In this document: piece by piece, positions 1 to 7,278 of the stretch
How the letters are laid out: every line of letters begins with the position of its first letter
Position numbering within the stretch: position 1 is the first letter of the stretch
Assembly (NCBI GenBank): GCA_023419375.1
Contig: JAEZYD010000057.1
Span: 1 to 22,234 of the forward strand
DNA: 22,234 nucleotides
Reading direction: 5' to 3'
From: Pseudomonadota bacterium
Lineage (GTDB): Bacteria; Desulfobacterota; Desulfovibrionia; Desulfovibrionales; Desulfovibrionaceae
Translations under genes and position numbers: made by a program
Notes under the pieces: generated by a model
What the model was told of the DNA's origin: nothing
What the model saw: the letters and a program-made list of their open reading frames with translations, nothing else
Database searches by the model: none

Positions 1-94
1 GCAGAAATCGGAATCTCAAAGACTTTCTTCCCACTCGCTATTCACTTGTCAATGAACCACTTGGCCTCTTCGGCCCGCCAGCCCGGCTCGTTGC

Positions 95-683
95 CGCTTG
101 GCGCGAGGAGCGTTTATGCCCTCTTTCATCCCCCGAGTCAACAACTTTTTTTCGTTTCGCGAAAGTTTTTCGCGGCGACAGTCAGTCGTTTTTCTCAAGG
201 CGCGAGGAGCGTTTATGCTCCCCTTTGCTTTCGAAGTCAACAACTTTTTTCCGTTTCGTGAAACTTTCGTTTCGCTGTGAAGCCAAGTAGTTTTCTTCAA
301 TCGCGAGGAGCGTTTATGCTCCCCTTTGCTTTCGAAGTCAACAACTTTTTTTCATTTTGTGAAACTTTCATTTCACCGTGAAGCCAGTCGTTTTCTTCAA
401 TCGCGAGGAGCTTTTATGCTCCCCTTCGCTTTCGAAGTCAACAACTTTTTTCCGTTTCGTGAAACTTTCGTTTCACCGTGAAGCCAAGCCGTTTTCTTCA
501 ATCGCGAGGAGCGGTTATGCTCCCCTTCGCTTCAGGAGTCAACTGTTATTTTCGTTTCCGCGAAAATTCTTTTCGCTTGCGTTTCCATGAACCGTTTTCC
601 CTTGTCGCGAGGAGCGTTTATGCTCCTCCCAGCTCCGCAAGTCAACCTTTATTACAGCTTTTTGCAAATTAACCACAAAAAGC
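95..683. repeat. Six tandem ~100-bp repeat units, each with a hairpin and a promoter-like motif
   Basis: Six units are anchored by GCGAGGAG at 103, 202, 303, 403, 504 and 607, so the period is 99, 101, 100, 101 and 103 bp. Each unit contains the box CGCGAGGAGC..TTATG, then AGTCAAC, then an inverted repeat. The inverted repeats lie at 158-174, 258-275, 359-376, 459-476, 560-576 and 657-683. Their stems differ in sequence between units (CGCGAAA, GTGAAAC, GCGAAAA, GCTTTTTG) but remain paired, which suggests selection for structure. Units 2-4 are nearly identical; units 1, 5 and 6 are diverged. The period is not a multiple of three, so a single repetitive protein is unlikely. A degenerate extra unit may lie at about 24-75 (TTGACA on the minus strand beside a GGCC hairpin). 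No known repeat family was recognised. Confidence 0.9.
113..645 (-). promoter_or_regulatory. Array of six minus-strand sigma70-like promoters (candidate)
   Basis: Read on the minus strand, each repeat unit has a -35-like TTGACT and a -10-like CATAAA (CATAAC in unit 5) separated by exactly 17 nt. Plus-strand coordinates of the -10/-35 boxes are 113-118/136-141, 212-217/235-240, 313-318/336-341, 413-418/436-441, 514-519/537-542 and 617-622/640-645. The spacer sequence is diverged in units 1 and 6 while its length stays 17, which points to a conserved promoter rather than simple copying. An inverted repeat lies 16-17 nt upstream of the -35 box in units 1-5 and 11 nt upstream in unit 6. Transcription would run toward position 1 and leave the window. 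The -10 box matches the consensus at only four of six bases, so each promoter would be modest. Confidence 0.5.
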
Positions 684-718
684 AAGGCTTGCTCGTGCAG
701 CGGAAGTTAAAAATAGCG

Positions 719-757
719 AAACGGCCCTACAGAGTCAAGCTGTAGTGCCGTTTTTTC
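719..757. terminator. Bidirectional intrinsic terminator
   Basis: ACGGCCCTACAG (721-732) pairs with CTGTAGTGCCGT (740-751) with one mismatch and a 7-nt loop. T6 follows on the plus strand. The minus strand also has a T-rich exit (TTTCGCTATTTTT). It lies about 30 bp past the stop codon of the minus-strand TRIC gene and separates that gene from the repeat array. Confidence 0.8.
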
Positions 758-785
758 GCAATCAATTGCAGAACCAGCCGACGTT

Positions 786-1373
786 TCAGGCAATTTTGAC
801 TTTTTTCATCCCCCTCAGGGCAAGCACCAGCAGCGCCCCAAACAGGGCGCTTTGCCACGGATCCAGATTCGTCAACATCATTACAGCCAGGGACAACATG
901 GCGCCAAAGGCGGCTGCCGTAGCGTACATTTCTTCTTCCACTGCACGGGCCATATCCCCAAGGCAGAGGTCTCGCGCAATGCCGCCCACAAGCCCGCCCA
1001 GTATCCCAACCAATATACTGCCTGTGGGGCCAAGCCCGGCCATGACGCCCTTTACAGTTCCGACGCCTGCCCCAAAGGCCAGCCCCAGGGCATCCAACCA
1101 ATAAAAGGCCATCCAGGCCCGGCTGCTTTGGCCTATAATGATACCGACAATGCCGCCGCATACGCATGCAGCGAGATACTCCCCTTGATTAAGGGTAATG
1201 GCGCCATACCCGAGCAGTCCATCACGAGCAAGCGGTGCTGCCATCCCTGCCAGACAGGCAAGAACGGCAGCACCGCTGAAATGTGCGCCCGTAGAACGCG
1301 CCCGGCAAGATGCGGCAGCGGCCAGCACGAAGCTGGCCGCCATATCTACTATAAATAAGTGAAGGTTCTGCAT
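786..1373 (-). CDS. TRIC-type / UPF0126 family membrane channel protein
   Basis: A 195-residue, very hydrophobic protein of the bacterial trimeric intracellular cation channel (TRIC, formerly UPF0126, YadS-like) family. The family forms seven-helix cation-permeable channels in the inner membrane; the physiological substrate in bacteria is poorly defined. The duplicated three-helix layout is visible. The second repeat has the typical DALGLAFGAGVGTVKG stretch followed by a Gly-rich GGLVGGIARDLCLGD segment, matching the family's GG..RD signature. A GTG three codons upstream (1382) is possible, but ATG at 1373 has AGGTG at good spacing. The gene follows rny on the same strand after about 130 bp and ends at the terminator at 719-757. 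Family call is good; function is inferred only at family level. Confidence 0.8.
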   Translation of the reverse strand: MQNLHLFIVDMAASFVLAAAASCRARSTGAHFSGAAVLACLAGMAAPLARDGLLGYGAITLNQGEYLAACVCGGIVGIIIGQSSRAWMAFYWLDALGLAFGAGVGTVKGVMAGLGPTGSILVGILGGLVGGIARDLCLGDMARAVEEEMYATAAAFGAMLSLAVMMLTNLDPWQSALFGALLVLALRGMKKVKIA

Positions 1374-1502
1374 ACGCTGCACCTGAGCGCCAAATCATTT
1401 CATGCGTGAAACGCTCCGGCAAGGATTTGCCTGCCAATCATTGCCGCAAACAGACGCATGCGGGCTTTGCCCACGATGAGCGCCTGTTTCAAGGCTTCTG
1501 CT

Positions 1503-3062
1503 CTACTTGGCCAGCCCCACTGCCCGGCGTTCGCGAATGACCGTCACGCGGATCTGCCCAGGATAGGTAAGGTTTTTCTCAATCTTTTCAGCGATATCCT
1601 TGCAGAGAATATACGTGGTGTCGTCATCTACCATGTCGGAGTTGACCATCACGCGAATCTCGCGGCCAGCCTGGATGGCATATGCCTTGCTGACGCCATC
1701 AAAACTGGTGGCGATACCCTCCAGATCTTCAAGCCGCTTCACGTAGTTTTCAAGCAGCTCTTTACGTGCGCCGGGGCGCGCGCCAGAGATGGAGTCAGCC
1801 GCCTGCACCAGCACTGCCAAGGCCGTTGAAGGGCGCTGGTCTTCATGGTGGGCTGCAATGGCGTGGATGATCTCCTGGCTTTCGTTGTACTTCTTGGCGA
1901 GATCCGCGCCGATAAGGGCATGCGGGCCTTCCACCTCATGGTCAACGGCCTTGCCGATGTCGTGCAACAGGCCAGCCCGCTTGGCTTTTTTGACGTCCAT
2001 GCCGAGCTCGGCGGCCATCATGCCGCACAGAGCCGAAACTTCAAGAGAGTGCTGGAGCACGTTTTGGGTAAACGAGGTGCGGTAACGCAACTGCCCGAGC
2101 AAGCGTACAATTTCCGGATGGATACCGTGAACGCCCGCGTCAAAGGTGGCCTGCTCGCCCACTTCGCGCACCTGGGTGTCCAGTTCCTGCTCGCACTTCT
2201 GCACAATGTCTTCGATGCGGGCAGGATGAATACGGCCATCCTGGATCAAGCGCTCAAGCGCCATTTTGGCAACCTGACGGCGCAGAGGGCTGTACGCTGA
2301 AAGGATAACGGTTTCAGGCGTATCATCTATAATAAGATCCACACCGGTGGCAGCCTCAAGCGCACGGATATTGCGGCCTTCGCGCCCGATGATGCGGCCC
2401 TTCATGTCTTCGCTCGGAAGGGTCACAGCCGTAACGGTCTGCTCGTTTACGTAGTCGCCAGCGTAGCGCTGGATGACATTACAGAGAATTTCTTTGGCTT
2501 TGCGGTCGGCAGTTTCGCGCGCTTCCATTTCAATCTGGCGGATCATGCGCGCCGATTCGTGCCGGGTTTTGGCTTCAATTTCGCTGAAAAGCCGGGCCTT
2601 TGCCTCATCGGCGGTGAGGCCCGCAATTTCAGAAAGCCGCTGCTCCTGCTCTTCAATACGGGTCTGCAAAAACATTTCAGATTCAGCAAGCTGGCGTTCC
2701 TTGCGGGCCAGATCCTTCTCTGAAGTCAGCAGTTCGTGCTCCCTTGTGGTTGCTTTTTCAAGCTTTTCCTCAAGGCGACCGCCCATTTCTTCAAGTTTGC
2801 GTTCGCGGGCCTTGACCTCGCGCTCACGTTCCTTGAATTCGTTTTCGAGTTCCCGCTTCTGATTGAACAGATCATCCTGGCCCTGAAGCAATATCTCTTT
2901 TTTCTGAGCCTGCGCCTCTTTGCGCGCTTCCGCTACTATGCGCTTCGCCAGATCTTCGGCGTCGCCCACACGTTTCGCGGCAGAACGCTTGTGCGCAAAC
3001 ACCCCCAGCGCAACCCCCAGCAGCGCCACAGCTACAAGCGCTGCAATGAACAATGGATCCAT
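1503..3062 (-). CDS. rny: Ribonuclease Y
   Basis: A 519-residue membrane-anchored endoribonuclease that starts mRNA decay. Domains in order: an N-terminal transmembrane helix (about residues 4-23), a long charged coiled coil (about 30-205), a KH RNA-binding domain with GRIIGREGRN at 222-231, and an HD metal-phosphohydrolase domain with H338, the LLHDIGK motif at 365-371 and AAHHED at 403-408. Length matches the family's usual 510-525. ATG at 3062 is preceded by a GAGAGG ribosome-binding site. Upstream (3063-3267) is a 205-bp gap after the 6S RNA. It contains a short AGCCC/GGGCT hairpin (3164-3177) of uncertain role and no promoter I can assign with confidence. The position next to 6S RNA and zapA groups RNA-turnover and cell-division functions. 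Confidence 0.97.
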   Translation of the reverse strand: MDPLFIAALVAVALLGVALGVFAHKRSAAKRVGDAEDLAKRIVAEARKEAQAQKKEILLQGQDDLFNQKRELENEFKEREREVKARERKLEEMGGRLEEKLEKATTREHELLTSEKDLARKERQLAESEMFLQTRIEEQEQRLSEIAGLTADEAKARLFSEIEAKTRHESARMIRQIEMEARETADRKAKEILCNVIQRYAGDYVNEQTVTAVTLPSEDMKGRIIGREGRNIRALEAATGVDLIIDDTPETVILSAYSPLRRQVAKMALERLIQDGRIHPARIEDIVQKCEQELDTQVREVGEQATFDAGVHGIHPEIVRLLGQLRYRTSFTQNVLQHSLEVSALCGMMAAELGMDVKKAKRAGLLHDIGKAVDHEVEGPHALIGADLAKKYNESQEIIHAIAAHHEDQRPSTALAVLVQAADSISGARPGARKELLENYVKRLEDLEGIATSFDGVSKAYAIQAGREIRVMVNSDMVDDDTTYILCKDIAEKIEKNLTYPGQIRVTVIRERRAVGLAK

Positions 3063-3267
3063 GAATCCAGCCTCTCTCTTTTATCAATACGGACCCTGCG
3101 CCAACAGGCACGGGCCGACGAACACCGGCAAGCGGCAAAACTGCCGCACGCCGTAGCAAAATGAGCCCAAAGGGGCTGCTGAAACCCTGGCTGGATACCG
3201 ATTAACGGTCTGGAATGAACTGCGCAAAAGCATCGGCCACTAAGAATGGCAGCCAGATACGTCAAAA

Positions 3268-3461
3268 GAAGGCGCGTTCCCCGGAGCGCCGTGTCATGCT
3301 TGCGGTACAGAACCTGGATAACCAGGTCGGGCGCCTGTATGTCCTTTCCGGGCTTCCCGGTCTTGCCGGGCGTGCACACACAAAGACAGTGACGGCTCCC
3401 TATTATATTCTTGTCAGGTTAGCACCGAGGCATAAATCACGCGCGTCCCAGGGAAGCGCCC
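3268..3461 (-). ncRNA. ssrS: 6S RNA
   Basis: About 190 nt starting roughly 10 nt after the zapA stop codon, the classic ssrS position. 6S RNA mimics an open promoter and sequesters sigma70 RNA polymerase in stationary phase. The outer stem GGCGCTTCCC (3460-3451) pairs with GGGGAACGCGCC (3282-3271) with one bulged C, and TTCTTTT follows. Inside are segments matching the E. coli RNA by eye: ACAAGAAT near 3410, GCACGCCCGG...CCGGGAAGCC near 3375-3350, and the hairpin ACCTGG-TTAT-CCAGGT. Ends are approximate to within a few bases. The TATAAT at 3407-3402 lies within the RNA and is probably not its promoter. Confidence 0.85.
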
Positions 3462-3469
3462 AAAGGAGC

Positions 3470-3742
3470 CTAAGAGGACTCCTCTATTTTTGAAAGCAAG
3501 GTTGAGACGCGATTCTGCACGTCCGCCTGCTCTTTCTGCGATTGCAACAAATCATCCGCCAGTCCAAGGGCCATAAAAGTCAGCAGAATGTCCTTGGTCT
3601 GCCCTCCGTGGAACCTAAGCTTCTGGTCTGCGAACCGTTCCTCCACCAGCCGCACGGCTTCCTGTACGCGCCGCATGTCGGCTCCAGGCTTGAATGCAAT
3701 GCTCAGCCCAAGAACGGTGAGGTTGATAGTATCCTGGTTCAC
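3470..3742 (-). CDS. zapA: Cell division protein ZapA
   Basis: A 90-residue ZapA-family protein, a cytoplasmic factor that bundles and cross-links FtsZ filaments at the division ring. The N-terminal globular part contains the family's beta-strand pattern (TVLGLSIAFKPGAD, then RRVQEAVRLVEERF). The C-terminal half is a helix that would form the dimer/tetramer coiled coil (LLTFMALGLADDLLQSQKEQAD, residues about 52-75). Length is near that of other ZapA proteins. It follows the ZapB-like gene after only 6 nt, so the two are probably co-transcribed, and 6S RNA follows immediately. The ZapB-ZapA-6S order supports the assignment. Confidence 0.93.
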   Translation of the reverse strand: MNQDTINLTVLGLSIAFKPGADMRRVQEAVRLVEERFADQKLRFHGGQTKDILLTFMALGLADDLLQSQKEQADVQNRVSTLLSKIEESS

Positions 3743-3748
3743 AAAAAC

Positions 3749-3994
3749 CTACTCGACGCTGTCGTGCTCCTGAATCCTGCGCAGCAAGGCGTCAATGCGA
3801 TTCAGCGCCTCAGTACGCAGCGTTTCTTCGTTTTCAAGAGCTTCGCGCAGCTTTTGGTTTTCTTCATCAAGTGCGTCATTTCTGGCTGCCACAGCGGCAG
3901 ACTCCGCACTGATTTTCGCGTTTTCCGCCTTGAGGCGGTCAAGTCGGGCCAAAAGCGCCTCAACCTGAGATTCAAGCTGCTCCAAAAGTTCCAT
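3749..3994 (-). CDS. ZapB-like short coiled-coil protein
   Basis: An 81-residue protein that is almost entirely coiled coil (MELLEQLESQVEALLARLDR..., heptad Leu/Ala spacing, rich in Glu, Lys, Arg). Its position directly before zapA, with a 6-nt gap, suggests a ZapB-type partner that links ZapA to the division site or chromosome. Sequence similarity to E. coli ZapB cannot be judged by eye because any short coiled coil looks similar. The ATG at 3994 has no clear ribosome-binding site, but it lies exactly 7 nt after a good -10 box, so the message may be leaderless. An in-frame ATG eight codons upstream (4018), with AAGG close by, is an alternative and would place the promoter inside the gene. 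Confidence 0.75.
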   Translation of the reverse strand: MELLEQLESQVEALLARLDRLKAENAKISAESAAVAARNDALDEENQKLREALENEETLRTEALNRIDALLRRIQEHDSVE

Positions 3995-4000
3995 GATTTG

Positions 4001-4029
4001 TAGATAACACCGAGGCATGACCTTGGCAA
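4001..4029 (-). promoter_or_regulatory. Promoter for the ZapB-like gene, zapA and 6S RNA
   Basis: On the minus strand TTGCCA (4029-4024), a 17-nt spacer and TATCTA (4006-4001). It sits between the glmU terminator and the coiled-coil gene. The expected start of transcription falls on the A of the ATG at 3994. Confidence 0.55.
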
Positions 4030-4047
4030 GAATGGATACGCTCGGGC

Positions 4048-4083
4048 GAAAAAATACCCGCGCCGGGCTGTGCCGACGCGGGC
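4048..4083 (-). terminator. Intrinsic terminator after glmU
   Basis: On the minus strand CCCGCG (4082-4077) and CGCGGG (4062-4057) form a GC-rich stem followed by TATTTTTT. It ends glmU transcription and isolates the downstream zapA cluster. Confidence 0.8.
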
Positions 4084-4126
4084 TGCAAAAGACCAAAACC
4101 CTTGCGGCGCAGGCCGCCAGGGCCGT

Positions 4127-5482
4127 TTATTTATTCCTGCGGGGCAGGTTTTTCTGCTTTTCGCGGGCAATGGCAAGCTCGCCGTTGGGCACGTCGCGGG
4201 TAATGACCGAGCCAGCGCCCACAAGGGCATCGTCGCCCACGGTCACAGGGGCAACCAGGGCAGTATTGCTGCCAATAAAGGCATAGCGCCCGATTTTGGT
4301 CTGGAACTTGTGCTTTCCATCGTAATTGCAGGTGATTGTGCCCGCGCCTATGTTGGTGCCCTCGCCTATTTCGGCATCGCCAAGATAGGTAAGGTGGTTG
4401 GCCTTGGCGCCTTTGCCAAGGTGGGTTTTTTTAAGCTCCACAAAATTGCCCACATGCGACTGTTCTTCAAGCACAGCGCCGGGCCGCAGGCGGGCAAAGG
4501 GCCCCACCAGTGCGGCTGCGCCCACGCGGGCTTTTTCCAGATGGGAGAAGGAGCGGATCTCCGCATTATTGGAGATCACGCAGTCGCGCACAACGCAGTG
4601 CGAGGCAACGCTGGCCCCACGGCTGATGCTGGTGCGTCCATAAATTTCGCACGGGCCGGTCAGTTCCACTCCGGGTTCAATCTGCGCCAGGGGGCCAACA
4701 CGCACGGAGCCCGGCGCATGCACGATAACGCCCGAGGCAAGCAGATCATCAACAATACGGGCGCGCAGGGTTTCTTCCATGCGGGAAAGCTCAAGCGGCG
4801 AATTGACCCCCATGAGCGAATCATCGCGGCCGCACTGGATGCCGAGAACTTCGTATTTTTCCGCAACGGCGAGGCCGATGAGGTCAGTGATATAATATTC
4901 GCCGCTCTTGTTGCTGTTGTTCAGATGCGGCAAAAGGCTTTGCACCGCAGCAAGGCTGCAATAGTACATGCCCGCGTTAACCTCGTTGGAGGGCGGCCCG
5001 TAGAGCGAGGAATCATAATCCTTGGCTTCCACAATGGCCTTGACCTTGCCCTGCTGGCGCACCACCCGGCCATACGCGCCGGGGTTGTCCAGCTCAATGG
5101 TGGCAAAGGCCAGGTCAGCGCCAACGGCTTCGGCAAGAAAAGAACGGACAAGAGATTCCGAGAGCAGGGGCGCATCGCCGTTGACCACCAGCAGATGGGT
5201 GCAACCGGCTTCGGTCAGTGCGGGCAGAGCCTGAATAAGGGCGTGGCCTGTGCCAAGCTGCTGCTCCTGCAACACAAAGCGGGCATCAGGAAAGGCGGCC
5301 TGCACCATTTCGGCGCGATGCCCGGCCACAATCCAGACGTCTTCCGCAAAAACAGGGCGCAGAGCCTCAATGACACAGGCAAGCATCGGCTCGCCCAGCA
5401 GCGTTTGCAGCACCTTGGGCCTGTCCGAGTGCATGCGGGTTCCCTTGCCCGCTGCAAGAATCAAAGCCGCGTTCTTCGGCAT
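4127..5482 (-). CDS. glmU: Bifunctional UDP-N-acetylglucosamine pyrophosphorylase / glucosamine-1-phosphate N-acetyltransferase
   Basis: A 451-residue cytoplasmic enzyme that makes UDP-GlcNAc for peptidoglycan and lipopolysaccharide. It acetylates glucosamine-1-phosphate with acetyl-CoA (C-terminal domain) and then transfers UMP from UTP (N-terminal domain). The N-terminal nucleotidyltransferase shows LILAAGKGTRM (residues 7-17), QEQQLGTGHA (72-81) and NGDAPLL (101-107). The C-terminal half is a left-handed beta helix of hexapeptide repeats, with the ANHLTYLGDAEIGEGTNIGA segment containing the acetyltransferase His. Length is typical (about 455). ATG 5482 is chosen for its AAGGAGATATTC ribosome site; the open frame extends 30 codons upstream without a better start. 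The adjacent glycosyltransferase may use UDP-sugars, but this is unproven. Confidence 0.96.
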   Translation of the reverse strand: MPKNAALILAAGKGTRMHSDRPKVLQTLLGEPMLACVIEALRPVFAEDVWIVAGHRAEMVQAAFPDARFVLQEQQLGTGHALIQALPALTEAGCTHLLVVNGDAPLLSESLVRSFLAEAVGADLAFATIELDNPGAYGRVVRQQGKVKAIVEAKDYDSSLYGPPSNEVNAGMYYCSLAAVQSLLPHLNNSNKSGEYYITDLIGLAVAEKYEVLGIQCGRDDSLMGVNSPLELSRMEETLRARIVDDLLASGVIVHAPGSVRVGPLAQIEPGVELTGPCEIYGRTSISRGASVASHCVVRDCVISNNAEIRSFSHLEKARVGAAALVGPFARLRPGAVLEEQSHVGNFVELKKTHLGKGAKANHLTYLGDAEIGEGTNIGAGTITCNYDGKHKFQTKIGRYAFIGSNTALVAPVTVGDDALVGAGSVITRDVPNGELAIAREKQKNLPRRNK

Positions 5483-5600
5483 GAATATCTCCTTCGTTCG
5501 CCACATATGGCGGGAAATGTGCAGGCAGACCAATAGCCTCTTGCGGGCCAAACAGCAAGACCACCGAGCCAATCTGCGCTGCGCGGCTCTGCTCGGGCGT

Positions 5601-6716
5601 TTACCCCGTGCTCACCTGCGGGGGCAGACCGATCACGCAAAACCTGGCATAGGTGCTGTGCAGGCGCGCATTGAGCGCATCTGACGAAAGATCGGCCATA
5701 CGGGGAAACATGCGATTGAGCACCATAACCGCCTTGGCGGCTGCGGGCGTCAGCTGCAGGCCAGACCATTTGGCGAGGCGCAGGCACCGCCCGCCGTAAT
5801 AATCCTGAATATAGCGCAGATTGCCCGGATCATTGCGCGGCACACTGTGGCTGAACAGCGGCGCAGCCGCGAGCACGGCCTTTGTAAAAAAATCCAGCAT
5901 GACCTGTGAGCGCTCAGGATCAAGCTCGCAGAGATACCCGGCAGAAACAAGGCAGCCGGCGGCATGAGCCAGCCAGCCTGCGCACTTGGCCTGCAAGGGA
6001 AACTCCGGCAGATCGGCCAGCATATGGCCAACCTTTTCGTGCATGAGTGAGTCATGAACATACATGGGCTTCATGTCGCTGGTGGAATTGTCGCCATGCT
6101 TTCTGTACAGCACCAGCCCGTCCGGGTTTACCCCAACCCTTGCCCCCATGCCGTAGCAGCGCAGCCAGTATTCCTGATCTTCACAATGGCGGATGCTCTC
6201 ATCAAAATAACCAGCGCGTCTGGCGCAGGCCATGCGCAGCAAAAAGCAATGTATGGGAGCGAGGTTGGCTGTGCAGGCGTGCACGTCCCAATGACTGTTG
6301 ACCAGCGACCAGAGCGTCAGCAGACGCTCTCCTCCATCCAGTTGCAGGTTCATGCAGCGGCAGATGGTCATGTCCAGTTCCGGCTGCGCTTCAAAAACCC
6401 GCAGATGGCTGGCAAGCAGCCCTTGGGAAAAAAGGTCGTCTGCGTCAAGGAATGCCACAAAATCACCGTGCGCAGCGCGCAGGCCGGTGTTTCTGGCGCG
6501 GGACGGCCCTGAGTTTGCCTGCGGGATAAAGACTATATCCGACCCGAGGCTTTCGGCCACTTCTGCGGTATTGTCGGTGGAGCCATCGTCCACAACAATA
6601 ATTTCCACATCAATGCCCGGCCCGCGCTGCTCTCGCACACTCGCTACGGCTTGCGGCAGAAATGCGGCATAGTTGTATGTGGGAATAATGACGGAAACCA
6701 GAGATTGCGAGGCCAT
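5601..6716 (-). CDS. Family 2 glycosyltransferase
   Basis: A 371-residue GT2-family (GT-A fold) inverting glycosyltransferase, likely cytoplasmic or peripherally membrane-bound. The N-terminal domain has VSVIIPTYN (residues 7-15), the nucleotide-binding VVDDGSTDNT (41-50) and the metal-binding DADD (91-94), then a C-terminal part (about 200-371) of no recognised type. Donor and acceptor cannot be told from sequence. ATG 6716 is preceded by AGGAG at 5 nt. The 118-bp gap to glmU shows no terminator, so the two may be co-transcribed. It could act in surface polysaccharide or flagellin glycosylation; neither is supported by neighbours here beyond glmU. Confidence 0.88.
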   Translation of the reverse strand: MASQSLVSVIIPTYNYAAFLPQAVASVREQRGPGIDVEIIVVDDGSTDNTAEVAESLGSDIVFIPQANSGPSRARNTGLRAAHGDFVAFLDADDLFSQGLLASHLRVFEAQPELDMTICRCMNLQLDGGERLLTLWSLVNSHWDVHACTANLAPIHCFLLRMACARRAGYFDESIRHCEDQEYWLRCYGMGARVGVNPDGLVLYRKHGDNSTSDMKPMYVHDSLMHEKVGHMLADLPEFPLQAKCAGWLAHAAGCLVSAGYLCELDPERSQVMLDFFTKAVLAAAPLFSHSVPRNDPGNLRYIQDYYGGRCLRLAKWSGLQLTPAAAKAVMVLNRMFPRMADLSSDALNARLHSTYARFCVIGLPPQVSTG

Positions 6717-6780
6717 CCTGTCTCCTGCGATGTCTTGCGGGCAGAGGGCAATCCCCTGCCCGCCCATACACTGCGGCTAT

Positions 6781-6806
6781 TGCGCGCCCCCCTCGGGGGG
6801 CGCGCA
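6781..6806. repeat. Perfect 12-bp GC palindrome
   Basis: TGCGCGCCCCCC (6781-6792) is followed by TC and its exact complement GGGGGGCGCGCA (6795-6806). On the minus strand the T6 run lies before the stem, not after it, so it is not a canonical terminator. It sits between the OsmC-like gene and the glycosyltransferase and may still slow polymerase or protect mRNA ends. Confidence 0.8.
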
Positions 6807-6823
6807 TCAAAAAAGGACTGGCC

Positions 6824-7234
6824 TCAGTTCTTCCATATAAAGGTAAACACCTGCTCCACATCGGGGTGCAGGGTGTGGTGCACCGGGCAGCTTTGAGTGC
6901 AGCGCTCAATTACCGTCTTTTCCTTGGCGGAATATTCGCGGTCAGGCATTTTGAAGGTCACTTCAATCTTGCCGATGCGGCGCGGGTCGGCGCTCATGGT
7001 TTTGTTGATCTCCATCTCTGTGCCGGTCACATCCACGCCATGCGTCTTTGCATAAATGCCGATAATGGTCATGGCGCAGGCCCCAAGGGCTGTGGCGCAC
7101 AGGTCTGTGGGCGAAAAAGCCGCGCCCAGCCCCTGATTGTCAGAAGGGGCGTCTGTGATGATCTTTGTGCCGCTCTGGTTGTGGACGCACTCCACGCGCA
7201 GATCCCCAAGATATTTTGCGCTGACGGTAGCCAT
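6824..7234 (-). CDS. OsmC/Ohr-family protein
   Basis: A 136-residue OsmC-family protein. Members are cytoplasmic dimers that reduce organic hydroperoxides with two reactive cysteines. Here the two expected cysteines are present: C53 in ATALGACAMT and C116 in CTQSCPVHH, which also has an additional C112. The SPTDL motif (41-45) is typical of the OsmC/YhfA branch. It is too diverged to separate OsmC from YhfA-like members by eye. ATG 7234 follows AGGAG at 5 nt; nine upstream in-frame codons were excluded. It lies 44 bp downstream of mntP on the same strand with only a weak TGCCG/CGGCA stem between, so co-transcription with mntP is likely. That would link peroxide defence to manganese balance. 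Confidence 0.88.
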   Translation of the reverse strand: MATVSAKYLGDLRVECVHNQSGTKIITDAPSDNQGLGAAFSPTDLCATALGACAMTIIGIYAKTHGVDVTGTEMEINKTMSADPRRIGKIEVTFKMPDREYSAKEKTVIERCTQSCPVHHTLHPDVEQVFTFIWKN

Positions 7235-7278
7235 GGCAACTCCTGCGGTTTTGCCGATCAAACGGCAGTTACGGGTGA

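Noticed and set aside
46..300. Small repetitive proteins over the tandem repeats on both strands
   Set aside because: The repeat period is not a multiple of three and the frames do not persist through the array.
95..683. CRISPR array or integron attC cassette array
   Set aside because: Units are about 100 bp and similar along most of their length, with no short repeat/unique spacer pattern; no GTTRRRY/RYYYAAC core pair is present.
4070..5536. Long plus-strand open frame of 488 codons
   Set aside because: It is antisense to the complete glmU gene and arises from GC-rich codon bias; its product is His/Gly-rich with no family pattern.
6781..6823. Intrinsic terminator after the OsmC-like gene
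   Set aside because: The GC stem is strong but the T run lies on the wrong side for the minus-strand gene.
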